In this document: one piece after another, positions 1 to 10,932 of the stretch
Layout of the letters: each line of letters opens with the position of its first letter
Position numbering within the stretch: position 1 is the stretch's first letter
Origin: Cricetomys ansorgei
Taxonomy: Eukaryota; Chordata; Mammalia; Rodentia; Nesomyidae
Length of the DNA: 64,000 bases
Assembly: GCA_026225945.1 (NCBI GenBank)
Contig: JAMJFZ010001133.1
Location: 12,786,001 to 12,850,000, forward strand
Direction: 5' to 3'
The notes under the pieces: model-generated
Database searches by the model: none
What the model was told of the DNA's origin: nothing
Seen by the model: only the letters and a program-made list of their open reading frames with translations
Made by a program: the position numbers and the translations under genes

Positions 1-3000
1 ATTTTCAAACAGCTATCTAAAAAATGAGTTTCCTAATGTAACGGACTCGTTTTCAACACAGAAACTATACAAAGTAAAGGAAGCAATTTTAAAAATTACA
101 CAGAAAAATGTGAGCTGAAATATACACTAAATTCAATTGTAAACACAAAAGAAGGCAAAATAAGCTGAACAGATCATTCACAAGGAGCATCAGTGAGATC
201 ACACATGCTATTTGAAAATCTACACGGGGAGAAGAAAAAATAATTCAGAAGAATGAAAAACGCCTCCTGGAGCTTCCGGGTAGAACTAAAAGGAAATATT
301 TGGGCTACTAAAGTTCAAGGAATAGTTAAGAGGAGCTGGAGAGATGGCTCAGTAGCTAAGAGTATTGGCTGCTTTTGCAGGGGACCTGGGTTCAATTCCC
401 AGCAGCCACATGGCAGCTCACAACCACCTGCAACTCCAGTTCCAGGAATCTGACTCTGTCTTCTGGGCAACAGGTCCACAAGAGATGCTCAGACATATCT
501 GCAGGCAAGACATCCATATGCACAAAATAAAATTAAAATTAAAAAAGGAATACCTAAGTAGTACAAGACAAAGGGGTAGAAAACATGTTCAAAGATGTAC
601 TAACAAAAAACTCTCAAAACCTAGAGGACACAAATATTCAGTTACAGGAAGGTCATAGGTCACCATTCAGATTCAACTCAGTCAATTCCATCCCCAAATT
701 CCTAAAACATCTCATAATTAAGACCTCAGAGATGAAAGGTCAGAGGAAGATTTACAAGCACCAAGAGCAATGAGATTAAAAATTCCATAACTGTGTCTTA
801 ACTCACATACAGCTCACTTCTCTGGAAAAATCTTACAGGCCAGGGAGAGTGGCATGAGATTCTGTCAACCAAAGGCACTCTACGAAGCAAAGCCATGATT
901 CAGAAATGACACAAAGACGAACATTCCCGCATAAGCCAGAATGGAGACACAAAGTCTCAACCAGGATCTGTTTTATAAGAAAGACCCAAAATGTTCTTCA
1001 TGATGAGTGAAAGAGATGTTGATGAGTTAGAGGAAAACATTAGACGGTATAAAATGTACTGGGAAAAGTAGCTATATAGACAAATTCAGCAGGCTGTGGT
1101 AGTGTAGACACAGTGCACAGCACGCTTGTATCTTATGTATAAAAACTGAACACAAAGCAACTAAACCACAACTGCATCCATTTGCCAAGATATAAGATGG
1201 TTCTGAAAGATACAAAAGGGGGCTTTAAAGATCAAACTGTTGGGAGGAAGGAACGCAAGAGCCAATGTTGGAGGATTGTTTCGTTAACAGGATGCTTTCT
1301 GTTTCTTTTCCACTTCTTTCCTTAACACTACCATTATGTCATTTGCTGTCATCTCAAAACAAGTAAAAGATACTTGTAGCCTCATGGAGAGACAAGGCTA
1401 AAAACCATAATGAGACAAACGAAAAAATAAAAAACAATGCTAGAGTAAATCACTTAACCACAGAGGAATAAATGAAGAAATTGCAATAAAACTAGAAAAC
1501 ACGAGTAGGTGAGGTAAAACCTTACCTTGCCGTAATTACCTAGTTATATTACCTAGGAAGTGGATTAAACCTTCAAGAACCCCGATGTGCAATCCGTGTA
1601 TTAACAGACAATAACAATATAGCTCTCACACCCCACCTTCAACAATGAATACATCAGCAGTGAAACAATTGGCCAGACAGCATCTGAGAACACTCTGCTC
1701 AGCAGTTGGAAGGTACACGTTCTCAATCAGCATATGAGAAATTCCCCAGGGTAGATCGCATGACAGGCCACAAAACAAGTCTTGACAACTTTTTCAAAAT
1801 TGCAATCATATCAAGTATCTTCTCCAACCACAGTGCAGGAAAGTTAGAAATCAGTGAGAAGAAACCACTCCGAAAACTACACAGAGACATGGAAACTGCA
1901 CGGCTTATTTTTGAGTGAAGGAAGACATTAAAATATCTCTGTAAATAAACCCATCCCCACACACAACGCACTAAAATCTAATGCATCCATATTACCAAGA
2001 GAGAACATGTTGGCAGTCAACACTTGCACTAAAATACAGAGAGCACTGAGACACCTGCCATTGCGCCATAAAGGAACTAGAAATGGGTAGAGGGTGAAAA
2101 CCATAATTTCTATAAAGGAATCAGAGAAGTAACTTAAAAATAAAACCTTCCAAAAACAATGCAATAGAGTTCTTTTAAAAGTGAATAAGAGACAAACTCT
2201 TAGATAGACTAGCTTTGAAAAGATAGAAGACCCAACAAAAAGCATCAATGATGAACGGGAAATGTTAGAGCAGACACAACGAGAATAAAAAGACTATTAA
2301 CTATTATCAGGTGTGATGTGCCGACACAGTAGAAAGTCAAGTGGGATTCATGCATTGGATTCAAGTATCAATCAAAAAAAAAAATGATAAAATATATTAA
2401 CAAAATGAAGGCCCAAAACAAACAATAGGCAAAAATTCAACTATTCATATTATTTAAGTCCAACAAAATACAGATAATAAAACATTAACACAATAAAGTT
2501 CACACCTGAACAGCCTGTAGCTAATGTTAACTTTCTCTTCAATCTGGAGCAAGACAAAGTTGCCCACTACTATTCACTATCCTAAGTCCTAGCTAGAAGA
2601 ATCAAGCAAAGAAAGATAGTGAAGAACATCAAGCATCCAAAGCCAAATACATAAAGAAGGAAAAACCCCAAAACTCCGCTTAAAAATGCTATTAAAACTA
2701 ATACATTTACTGAAGTTGCAGAATACAAACTTACTGTACAAACATCAATAGCACTGCTACAGAACAACAGCAAGTTTCTGAACTGGAAATCAAGAAAGCT
2801 ATCTCATTTACAGTAGCTATAACAAATAAAGTACCAAAAAATTTAATAGGGGAGAGGTGAATGGTGAATGGTTTCTAACAAGGCAAATTATAAATATTGA
2901 TTAAATAAAGTGAAAAAGACACACAAAAATTGGAAGACCCATGTTCTTAAAATGGAACCACTGATACTATAATGTCTATAGTACAAAAGGAAATCTACAG

Positions 3001-3080
3001 ATTCAATGTGTTTCTCACTAAAACACCAGTGACAAAGTTTACACAGCTGGAACACCTCTGTTCACACAGAACAAAAAGTG
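1..3080 (+). mobile_element. Ancient decayed L1 (L1M-type) retrotransposon, sense strand
   Basis: The order of recognisable L1 segments matches a sense copy. ORF1-like A-rich sequence lies at about 1-1000, ORF2 endonuclease at 1640-1900, and ORF2 reverse-transcriptase sequence at about 2320-3030. The clearest block is 1748-1867. It translates to a stretch containing GHKTSLDNFFKIAIISSIFS followed by NHSAGKLEI, the C-terminal end of the L1 endonuclease. The family has a catalytic Asp-His here (SDH); this copy reads SNH (AAC codon at 1826-1828). Many stops and indels remove any coding capacity. Around 2655-2665 the sequence seems to skip the part that would encode the F/YADD motif; this is my alignment from memory. 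The 5' end lies outside the window, and the 3' limit near 3080 is uncertain. Confidence 0.78.
331..544 (+). mobile_element. B2 SINE inserted in the L1
   Basis: The tRNA-like head reads gagctggagagatggctcag, followed by a B-box-like gggttcaattccc, the B2 body and an A-rich tail at about 520-546. It is flanked by diverged target-site duplications: aaggaatagttaag at 317-330 and aaggaatacctaag at 545-558 (12 of 14 match). The SINE interrupts the L1, so it is younger than it. Confidence 0.9.
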
Positions 3081-3763
3081 CCCACTTTCTCCAGGACCTA
3101 TAAGTCTTCCTTCCAACAAGGAAGAGGGCTGTGTGGGAGACAAACGTAACAGTAAATAGATAGGACCCTTAGGTGGAACTGTACAACCCCCAATGTCAAA
3201 ACTAGCTCATCAAGGGTATAAAATTGTGGATGAGATGCTGCTGAAGACAGATGTTTCAGGTAGACCTGGTGTAATGCCTTCTAGATTACTTATAAATTTT
3301 AAAAGATGAATAGACTTGGAAAGGGATTTGACAGTTTGACCAAATGACAACTAAACATCTGGTTGTTATGTGACAAAAATAAAAGTTGTATAAGATCAGC
3401 TGGAATTCTCACCCCCAGATATTGAACTTTGATCAGAAGGCAGCAAGTACATAACACAAGATTAGGAAGAGTTCTGAAAAATTCACGTAAACTCTTAAGA
3501 AGTCAATGTCAGAAGAAAAAACAAACAGGCAAGGCCATTCTATATGGGAGAAAGTGGAGTCACAAAAAGTAAAAGGTAAATATTGATTGATATCTAGAAA
3601 AAAATTAATGAATTCTAAAATAAAATTTCCAAAACTAGTGAAAAAATTTGATATGTGATGCCTATAATTTAGTAATTATGGATTATTTATTATCATTTAC
3701 TTCCTGATATGTATCAAGACTACAACAGAATTTTTTTTAGAAACTGCTTTCCTGATTGCTGAT
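3081..3763. other. AT-rich sequence, probably decayed L1 tail
   Basis: No gene is visible. Parts of 3100-3520 resemble the degraded A-rich sequence seen in L1 3' regions, but I cannot align it confidently. It may be the 3' UTR of the preceding L1 or unrelated sequence. Confidence 0.3.
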
Positions 3764-3790
3764 TGTGTGTGTGTGTGTGTGTGTGTGTGT
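3764..3790. repeat. (TG)n microsatellite
   Basis: Uninterrupted TG dinucleotide run of about 13 units. Confidence 0.95.
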
Positions 3791-4137
3791 CCTCTAAACA
3801 CTATGCACCCCCTGAACAATTAAGCTACATGTGGTTATATGCTCATAGTTTGTCCCCATAGCAAAGGAAAGCAAACAAGTAATCAAAGAACATGAAGGAC
3901 CAAGGAAACCTGAAGCATACAATATCAAGCCAAGCAGCACAGACCTTACCTAGATCACTTCTGTGCCAAGGGATCGGAGTAATTTACACACATCCTCCCA
4001 AGCCTGTCAACCTTGAGCAGTGTCTACACGAGGACAGGAAAAACCAACTCATCGCTGAGAGGATGGAAACACAGTCAAAGATGTTTGGTTTAAAAAAAAA
4101 GGCTAGACCGTGAAGTTATATCTTTTAGCGATAAAGT

Positions 4138-4271
4138 GGGCTAAGTTCAGTACAAGATTTGTTTTCACAGCCTGGGCTAAATAAAGTTTGCACAGCCTAG
4201 GCTAAGTTCAGTGCAAGCTTTGATTGCACAGCCTAGGCTAAGTTCAGTGCGAGCTTTGATTGCATAGCCTC
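4138..4271. repeat. Minisatellite with ~36-bp unit
   Basis: Four tandem units share the pattern aggctaagttcagtgcaagc then tttgattgcacagcct. The second unit is shortened to about 25 bp. Units three and four differ at only a few positions, and the first is more diverged. No open frame is maintained. Confidence 0.85.
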
Positions 4272-4716
4272 ATCTTCCCAGAAAAGTCTTTAGTGCTAAC
4301 GCATAAGTAGCAAAGTGTTTCAGATTATATAGTTAGTGGCTTTGAGACAGTCCTGTTTATAATCACGGTACCCAGAAGATTGCAGAGAGAATTAAACACT
4401 ATTTTCTCCTGTCTCTCTTTTACTGTGTGGAGCAATGCCGGACTTCTTTTTTAACAAGTGCCTCACTCATCTAGGAAAAGCATGCATAATGAATAGTAAT
4501 TTTCCTTCATTATGCCCAGCCTGACTTCATATGCCAATTCCTTCCCATCAGCACAAAGTATTAAGAATCCAGGCATCTCCTGATGGTTCTGGTACAGATA
4601 TCTCTCCCATGTTAGTATTTTTATTTTGGCTGATGTAAATCTGCCTGGTGTTTTACCTTTTCAGTGTTTGTGCCATTATTCTTGTTTGCTCATTCTGTTC
4701 AAAACTCACATGCAAA
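4272..4716. other. No feature recognised
   Basis: Single-copy-looking AT-rich sequence. No open frame of note and no repeat I can name. Confidence 0.4.
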
Positions 4717-4717
4717 G

Positions 4718-4800
4718 CAGGGCATGATGGTGCCTGCCTGAGGCAGGAGGGTGGAGACTTTGAGGCCAACCTGAGCTACATGGCAAGACCCTCCCTTGAG
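4718..4800 (+). mobile_element. B1-like SINE fragment
   Basis: A shortened B1-type pattern: gcagggcatgatggtgcctg, then gaggcaggagg, then gaggccaacctgagctacat. The middle 'cccagcact' part is missing, and the tail is short. Confidence 0.6.
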
Positions 4801-5284
4801 AATCTGCAAGCGGATTGTATTTATGTGGCTGGAGACAATTTTGAGAGTACATGTCATTAAAGTCAGCACATAGCAATGGAAAAAATGAGAAATAAGTGTA
4901 AGCAGATAAAACATGCACATAGAAACTCTCAAAGCAGAACTGACAAAATTCCTCTTGTGGAAAACAAAACCAAATATGTCAAAGCTGCGGGGCACGTGAT
5001 GCATTCATGCTGTGCTTCACAAGAATCATGACCAGAGAATTACTGGCAAGTAGTTGGCACTATCCTGCAGAAAGAAAAATGTGAGCCTAGACGTTCCTTC
5101 TAATACTGGGCTTATTTTAAGGCACTATCAATAAGATAAGATTATCTGAAGACCCATAATTATTAGTTGAATGTATCTACCCAAAATTATTCCAAAGCTC
5201 CAACTCATTTACAGAAATAAATTGAGATAAAAACTTCTTTAAGTAAAAGCCATTGTATCTTTGTAGATAAGAAATATGAGATTC
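4801..5284. other. No feature recognised
   Basis: AT-rich sequence without a nameable repeat or credible open frame. Confidence 0.4.
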
Positions 5285-5415
5285 TGCATTTTAAATTTTT
5301 ATCTTATATATATGAGTGTTTGTCTGGATGTATGTCTGTGCTCCACATGAGTGCAATACTCATAGAGGCCAGAAGAGGGCATCAGACCCTCTGGAACAGG
5401 AGTTGCAGAAGGTGA
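5285..5415 (-). mobile_element. B2 SINE fragment (minus strand)
   Basis: Reverse-complement B2 body: gaggccagaagagggcatca followed by a 'gaccctctggaacaggagtt'-type segment. The tRNA-like head that should follow at higher coordinates is missing, so this copy is 5'-truncated. Confidence 0.75.
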
Positions 5416-5432
5416 ATACTGTTCAGCTAGGA

Positions 5433-5800
5433 ATACCATAGCAGAGTTCTGAAAACAAAGTGCCTTAAAAAGCACAAATGTATTATACGATGACAGGGGA
5501 GACTTCAGCCTAAAATGGAAGAATCTGTAGAGCTATGATCTTCTGAAGATGCCAAGGAAGAATTTGTTCTAGGCATCTCTTATGCTTCTAGAAGTCCTTT
5601 GGTTTCTGGCCACCCAATTCTAATCATTCCGCAGCATTCTTACTGTGAGCCTGTCTCAAAATTTCTTGAAAGAACACTGGTCAGAGCAGAAAAAATGGCC
5701 CACATTTCTCATGTATAACTCCATATTGGATTACTTCTTTGATAACCCCACTTCCAAATAAGACCACACCCTAAGACTCCAGGGGCTGACTTCCACAAAT
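5433..5800 (+). mobile_element. Old interspersed repeat, family not assigned
   Basis: The pattern 'ccttaaaaagcacaaatgta' near 5462 followed by 'ataagaccacaccctaagac' near 5758 resembles old mammalian repeats with a 'gcttaaa…tttatt' start and a 'ccaaataagaccacacc' end. I cannot assign a subfamily by eye. Confidence 0.35.
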
Positions 5801-6470
5801 GAGGCGGGAAGGGCGGTGGGCAGTGGGCAGGGTCACAGTTTAACCCTTGCCAAGAAATAAATTGAGGAATACATGGGAAATCCACACCTTGGCCTCAGCA
5901 TGACAACTTGATGTGAGATGAAGTTGAAGAATGTGTCATATAGCCGCAGGCTGATGACAGTTAGACTCCTGAGCTTACAAAGAAATGACCCTTTCATGTA
6001 AGCTAGAGTGGGCATCCCTGTAAAATGTTGTTTCCACTTTTTATATTTTGGGTGGTCTTCCTGGAACCATAGTGGATGGAGATTGCAAGAGTGCTACACA
6101 AACTCACTACCCCTGATTTCTAGAAGCAGACCATGCCCCAACAACTATGACTGGTTGCATATGCATGGTCATAAAACATTGGCCAGCACTGACTGGCTCC
6201 TTGGTTTAGAGAATAAAGCTGAGGTCGAGACCCTTCCAAAGCCAGTGGATCCTGGCAGCAAGCTGGTAAGCAGCATTCCTCCATAGTTCCTGCTTCAGAT
6301 TCCTGCCTTGAGTGCCTGCCTTGGTGTCCCTCCGTGACAGATTTCTGGTTTGCTGTCAACTGCACTGTGATCCAAGGCAACCTGGGGGAGGCAGGCATTT
6401 ATTTGACTTCCTCTTTCATATCACAGCCCATCGTTAAGGAAAATCAGGGCAGGAACTAAAATGAAAGCCG
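5801..6470. other. No feature recognised
   Basis: Mixed-composition single-copy-looking sequence. Open frames up to about 92 codons on both strands overlap one another and show no known domain. Confidence 0.35.
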
Positions 6471-6489
6471 TAGGGGAGCACTGACTATG

Positions 6490-6780
6490 GGCTTGTTCTC
6501 ACAGCGCCCTCAGTTTGCTTTCTTATACAACCCGGGCTACCCGCTCCAGGGTGGTACCTCCTACAGTCAGCTGGCCCTCCCACATCAATTGGCAATGACG
6601 ATAATGCTCAAAGTCAATCTGATGGAAGCAATTTCTCACTGAGGTTCCCTCTCCAGGTGTGTCAATTCGACAACCCAAGCTGACTCTGACAATGGAGATG
6701 AGATGAAGTAAACCCTTCCTTCTTCCAAGATGCCTTCCGGTCAGTGTTTTATCACAGCGACAGAAGCCAGACTGGGGCAG
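6490..6780. mobile_element. Rodent interspersed repeat of the 'TTGCTGTGA' family
   Basis: The segment from 'gctttcttatacaacccggg' through 'ggccctcccacatcaattgg' to 'aagctgactctgacaatgg' is the same repeat seen more completely at 46990-47400. It is followed at 6700-6780 by the reverse-complement end type (aaacccttccttcttcc, then gttttatcacagcgacagaa). Such abutting ends suggest a composite or rearranged copy. I did not assign a subfamily. Confidence 0.6.
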
Positions 6781-6902
6781 TGATCATCCCTCATCTCTCC
6801 ATCTTTCTAAAGTTACTAAAGTATTCATCGTGCTGTATAAAACATTTATTGGAAATGTTTAAAGGATGAAACACATACAAAATTATTGAGTATCGGTATA
6901 AA

Positions 6903-6972
6903 TATCACTCTTCCTCTCTCGCCCCCTTGCTTCCTCCCTCCCTCTCTTCCTTCCTTCCTTTTTCCTTCCCTT
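6903..6972. repeat. Pyrimidine tract, (TTCC)n-like
   Basis: About 70 bases almost entirely C and T, with short TTCC and CCCT repeats. Confidence 0.85.
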
Positions 6973-6984
6973 TCACATACGTAG

Positions 6985-7829
6985 TAAGTACGTTAAAGCC
7001 TAGTTACCTATGTGTATCAAAATCAGCAATAGGAGCTATGACCTGAGCTGGGTGCTCACAGTTGTAATTCCGTCACCAATTGCGAAACCATGTTATTGCT
7101 AACCTAACCACAATTTCAGTGTAATGGAGAATTATCAAAAACTGATCATTCCAAGAGACCAAAACAGACGAGAGAGCTCAAATAGAGACTTGGTATCCAG
7201 TTCTTGGTGAGAGAGAAATAAGTCAGAGATAAACTAAGCCTAATTCTTAGAATCATCTGAATTTCCGTAGCGTGAAAGCTAAAGACGCCAAGCAAGGTCG
7301 CGGGCAGAGCTGAGGTAGAAAGTAACTTCTGTGCTCAGCTTTATAACTGTCAAAATTAGGAAAGGAAAGAACCCTCGCTGAGAGAGGTATTTTCCCCTGA
7401 TTATTCAGTGTTGAGAATGTTAAATGCATTTCACTCTAATTCTTTCATGTTCATAATGTGTAAATATATCAGATTTTCTAGGTCTTTGGTCAAGTTTGTG
7501 AAGCATTTATCAACAACTGGAAGATGTATTAGCCCTTGAGGAACTAATTTTAATCTCATGTCTACTTACAGCCAGGTAGAGTAAGTAGAATGTGGGTCTA
7601 CTTGTTCATCTCTTTGTCGTTTGCAATCGGTGCTCACTAATCGCTTAAATTACTGGGATGTGACTCATCACATCTAAAAAGACCGATTCTAGTAATTAAC
7701 TAAAGCATGTATCAGGAGGACCAGTATGCACTTCACGCGATCTCTACGATGAAAAAAACAAGAGAAACAAAAGAAGAAAATACACCATAAATGTGTTTAC
7801 GCTAGCAAGATACAAATCACACTTTTCAG
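6985..7829. other. No feature recognised
   Basis: Single-copy-looking sequence. A short B1-like trace (gctgggtgctcacagttgta, 7048-7067) is too weak to call. Confidence 0.35.
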
Positions 7830-8340
7830 AAGTGCAGTGACGTGGACGGAGCCTTTGGCCTCCTGTCAAACTGTGTGTCTTCCCGAGAAAACGGCGTGCA
7901 GACCCCACCCTGAGGGAAGTCGTGGCAGCCACGCTGCGGCCTGCACCTGAACTGCCTGGCAGGATTCTGGCTCGCCCGCCCTCCACACCTACATAGAGGG
8001 AACAGGACAGGACATGAAGAGCTGTGGCAGGGAAATGTCGGCACTGTGCTGGGAACATCAGAGCTCATCCGGAGATTCCCTTGAATCTGGCATTTTCTTA
8101 AAATACGGGGCATGCCTCCAAGATCCTGTGGACACGTGGTGGAAGAAATCGCGCAGAGATGGATCCCCCCACTTTCCAGTTCACGCCATCGCCAGCTCTA
8201 ATTTTGTGGAAGTCTTTCTTGCCTCTCTCTGCACTTCTCTTCCCACAGCTTCCGCAACCCTCAGCCCCCTCCCTCCCACCCAGCCACTGCTGGCAGAGCT
8301 CCCTGCAGGCTGAGGGCACACTCACATGGCTGACTTTCCA
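7830..8340. promoter_or_regulatory. CpG-enriched, GC-rich non-repetitive stretch (possible regulatory element)
   Basis: This stretch has higher GC and clearly more CpG dinucleotides than the rest of the window, with roughly ten between 7838 and 7985. It carries a CRE/UPRE-like TGACGTGG at 7838-7845. Overlapping open frames of 85-105 codons on both strands are what GC-rich DNA gives by chance, and none has a known domain. No CpG island of conventional length is present, no TATA box is placed convincingly and no exon is supported. An unannotated regulatory element is the most I would infer. Confidence 0.25.
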
Positions 8341-8374
8341 TCGCCCACCACAGCCATGACCCAGTTTGGTTCCC

Positions 8375-8397
8375 TTTTTTTTTTTTTTTTTTTTTTT
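8375..8397. repeat. Poly(T) tract, 23 bases
   Basis: Uninterrupted run of T. It could be the A-tail of a minus-strand retrotransposed sequence to its right (8398-8560), but no retrogene is recognisable there. Confidence 0.9.
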
Positions 8398-8692
8398 CAA
8401 AGATAAAATGCGTCTATGGAGGGGAAACAGTTCCTAATGGAATAGCAATCAGAACTTGAGATGACTTATGTCTTCCTCTGAATGTTCTGGAAACCCAGTC
8501 AATTGTTACTCGGTAGTCATCATTATCCCTCTGAGCTGGAGTTCAAAGCACACTTCTCAGAGGCCTGAACTGTTTTCCTTATAAGTACATAACCGAAGTT
8601 GGAACGGCAGCATGTCTGTGTAAAACGTCATCCCTACGAACCTTGCTTATGTACTGTCATATGTTTTCCCTTTTTAAGGAGAGTTATTTTCC

Positions 8693-8885
8693 TTTTCAGT
8701 GTGTGTGTGTATGTGCATGCACACACGTGCAGTGTGCGGTGCCGGCAAAAGCCAGAGGAAAGCCAGAGGAGAGCATCAGATCCCTTGGAGTGGGAGTTAC
8801 AAGTGGATGCTGGAAAGAGAACCCGGACCCTCTGCAAGAGGAGTCGGTGTCCCTAACCACTGAACAACCTTTCAAGATTCTGAGA
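8693..8885 (-). mobile_element. B2 SINE (minus strand)
   Basis: Reverse-complement B2: TG-rich tail region, 'agaggagagcatcagatccc', 'ggagtgggagttacaagtgg', and a tRNA-like head near 8850 (taaccactgaacaacctttc). An extra 'aaagccagagg' duplication is visible at about 8748-8769. Confidence 0.85.
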
Positions 8886-8897
8886 TGTTTTTAAGCT

Positions 8898-10790
8898 TTT
8901 TGTTTTGTTTTGTTGTTTATAAACCCATGCATGGCAGAACTAAGCAGTCACTCTCTTGGCTCCTTCAGACCAGTGAAGCTAAGAGAGCAAGAATTTCTCC
9001 ATGAGAGTCTCCTGCTGTCACTGCAGAAGTCAGTCCCATGTTTAAATTCAGGGTCTAGAAACACAAACTGTTTGGTTACTTATTTTTTAGCTAATCCACA
9101 AAATTGGCTTTGTGCTATCAGAAAGGAATTCGGTATTCAAGTTCGTGGTCAGTTATCTTTATTTCCCTTAAAATGCCATTATTTAGAGTTGTGACTGAAA
9201 GCAAACTATGTCCTCTCCCTTCTCCAAGATTAAAATATAAAATATTATACTATCTTTAGAAGAAAATATATTTTCTGTGAACAAGTAACTGTGTTTACTG
9301 CCAAAACAAAATTGAATGTTGGATGTGTAGTCTTTAAAGTAGCTGTGGATGTCCAGCGATTACTATGTTCATTTATCAGAAAATTAAAATGGCTGGATTC
9401 AATTTCTTCTGCTGTCTTTAGTTCTTTTAACTATAGTTGGAAGTTCATCTAGAATATTCCCATTTTAACTTAGATACAATACTATATTTAGCCTATGGCT
9501 TGAATATAAGACAGGAAGAAAGTTCACCAGGAGCTAAGTTTCATCTGAAGTCCTTTGAGAAAAGACACATGATCCAGCAGCTGCAGCAAAATCATGGGCT
9601 TAGACTGATGAACCTCCCAGATATAGCAAGATCTGGGCAAAATAAATCACATTTACTGTCCTAAAAATATGACCAAGGCATCACTGTCCATCAGAGAACA
9701 AGGCAGTTAGACCAGCAACATTGTCCAAAAGAGAGAGGTGTATGTTGCCATCCCCCCAAATCCATAACAAGATCAGAGAGGGTGGTGACAAAGCAGAGAA
9801 GGGGAAAAAAGCCTTAACTCTGCCTAAAGTCTTTCTTCTAAAAGCTAAGGCTCAGCTTCTGGATGTAGTGAAGTATTTCCCCACATTGACAACTAGAATC
9901 AGTACAGGATGAGCTTCCAGTCCTGGTGACCTTCATATCAGAACTGTGTCCTGCAGCTATGACCACAGCAGGCAGCATGAGGCACTTTGAGATGCAAGCA
10001 CAGTTCTTTCCGGTGATATACAGCCTCCCAGACCAGCCTACAATGGCTATCACCAGCCATCAGAATGGCACAGCAGAGACAGGAACATCAGCTTCTCTCT
10101 AGGACAGCAGCATGTGTCTTAACTAGAACAGGAAGAGAGCAATGACAAGCTGTGGAACAGAGAACAAACCGTGGCATATGTGAGAGAGAGGTTTCTCATT
10201 TGTGTATCGGGATGAATATGGAGGAAAGAGGCTGCCCTCCTAGGAATAGCTCCAACATTATCTAGAGGCTATGGGATGGGGGGAGGGGCTCATCAGTGTG
10301 CAGACTGTGGGAACACTTGTAGGAGTTGCTGGAAGGCAGCAGTAGGGAGATGAACTATGTGCTAGAGCAAAGTTCATGTCTCTCCCAGGGGCCCACTTGC
10401 TAGTTGTGTTCAAAGGTTTTATATGTTCCAGATGGAATTCAACATGTTCCATAAAATGTCATAGAAAAGGGAGAGGGTTAGAAAATCATGCAAGGCACAG
10501 AAAATATTTCAGGAGGATGACCCCTAGCACTTGGAACTGTAGTCAACTGTGCTTTCCCCGAGGAACCACCAGAGTCTCTCTGGGTTAGAGGGAGAGGTCA
10601 CAGGAATATGTGTGAGAAGCTTCTGGTAGTAGAAAAAAATCTAAAAATCTCTAAAATCCAAGAAAACTCACTTTGGAAGCACATTCTGCAGGTCCAAAGA
10701 CTACCACCACCACCCCTTTGCCACAGCACTGTCAAAATCTGTGAGTTTTAAGCTATAACAGTCAATTATATTACTAATGGTAATCAAACA
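8898..10790. other. No gene recognised; largely single-copy sequence
   Basis: Apart from a short (TTTTG)n run near 8899-8917, I see no nameable repeat. Open frames of 60-94 codons occur on both strands (for example 8910-9194 and 9437-9664, plus) without domains or splice context. Confidence 0.35.
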
Positions 10791-10794
10791 AAGC

Positions 10795-10932
10795 CTGTGG
10801 CATACAACTGTAATCTTGGCACTTGGAGGGGAGGCAGGAGGCCCAGAAATTCAAGGTTAGCCTCTGATAGCAAGTTGGAGACCAGCCTGAGCTACATGAG
10901 ACCCTGTCTCAAAATTCCAAAGTTAAAAAAAA
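10795..10932 (+). mobile_element. B1-like / ancestral B1 SINE
   Basis: Contains gcatacaactgtaatcttgg, gaggcaggaggcccagaaat, gagaccagcctgagctacat and gagaccctgtctcaaaattc with an A-rich end. Two 'left' segments around 10850-10880 indicate an older or diverged form. Confidence 0.75.

Noticed and set aside
2582..2773. Hydrophobic open frame on the - strand resembling a membrane peptide
   Set aside because: It is the antisense of L1 ORF2 A-rich sequence, which gives Leu/Phe-rich chance peptides.
8375..8560. T23 tract as the tail of a minus-strand processed pseudogene
   Set aside because: The adjacent sequence matches no gene I recognise, and there is no visible duplication flanking it.
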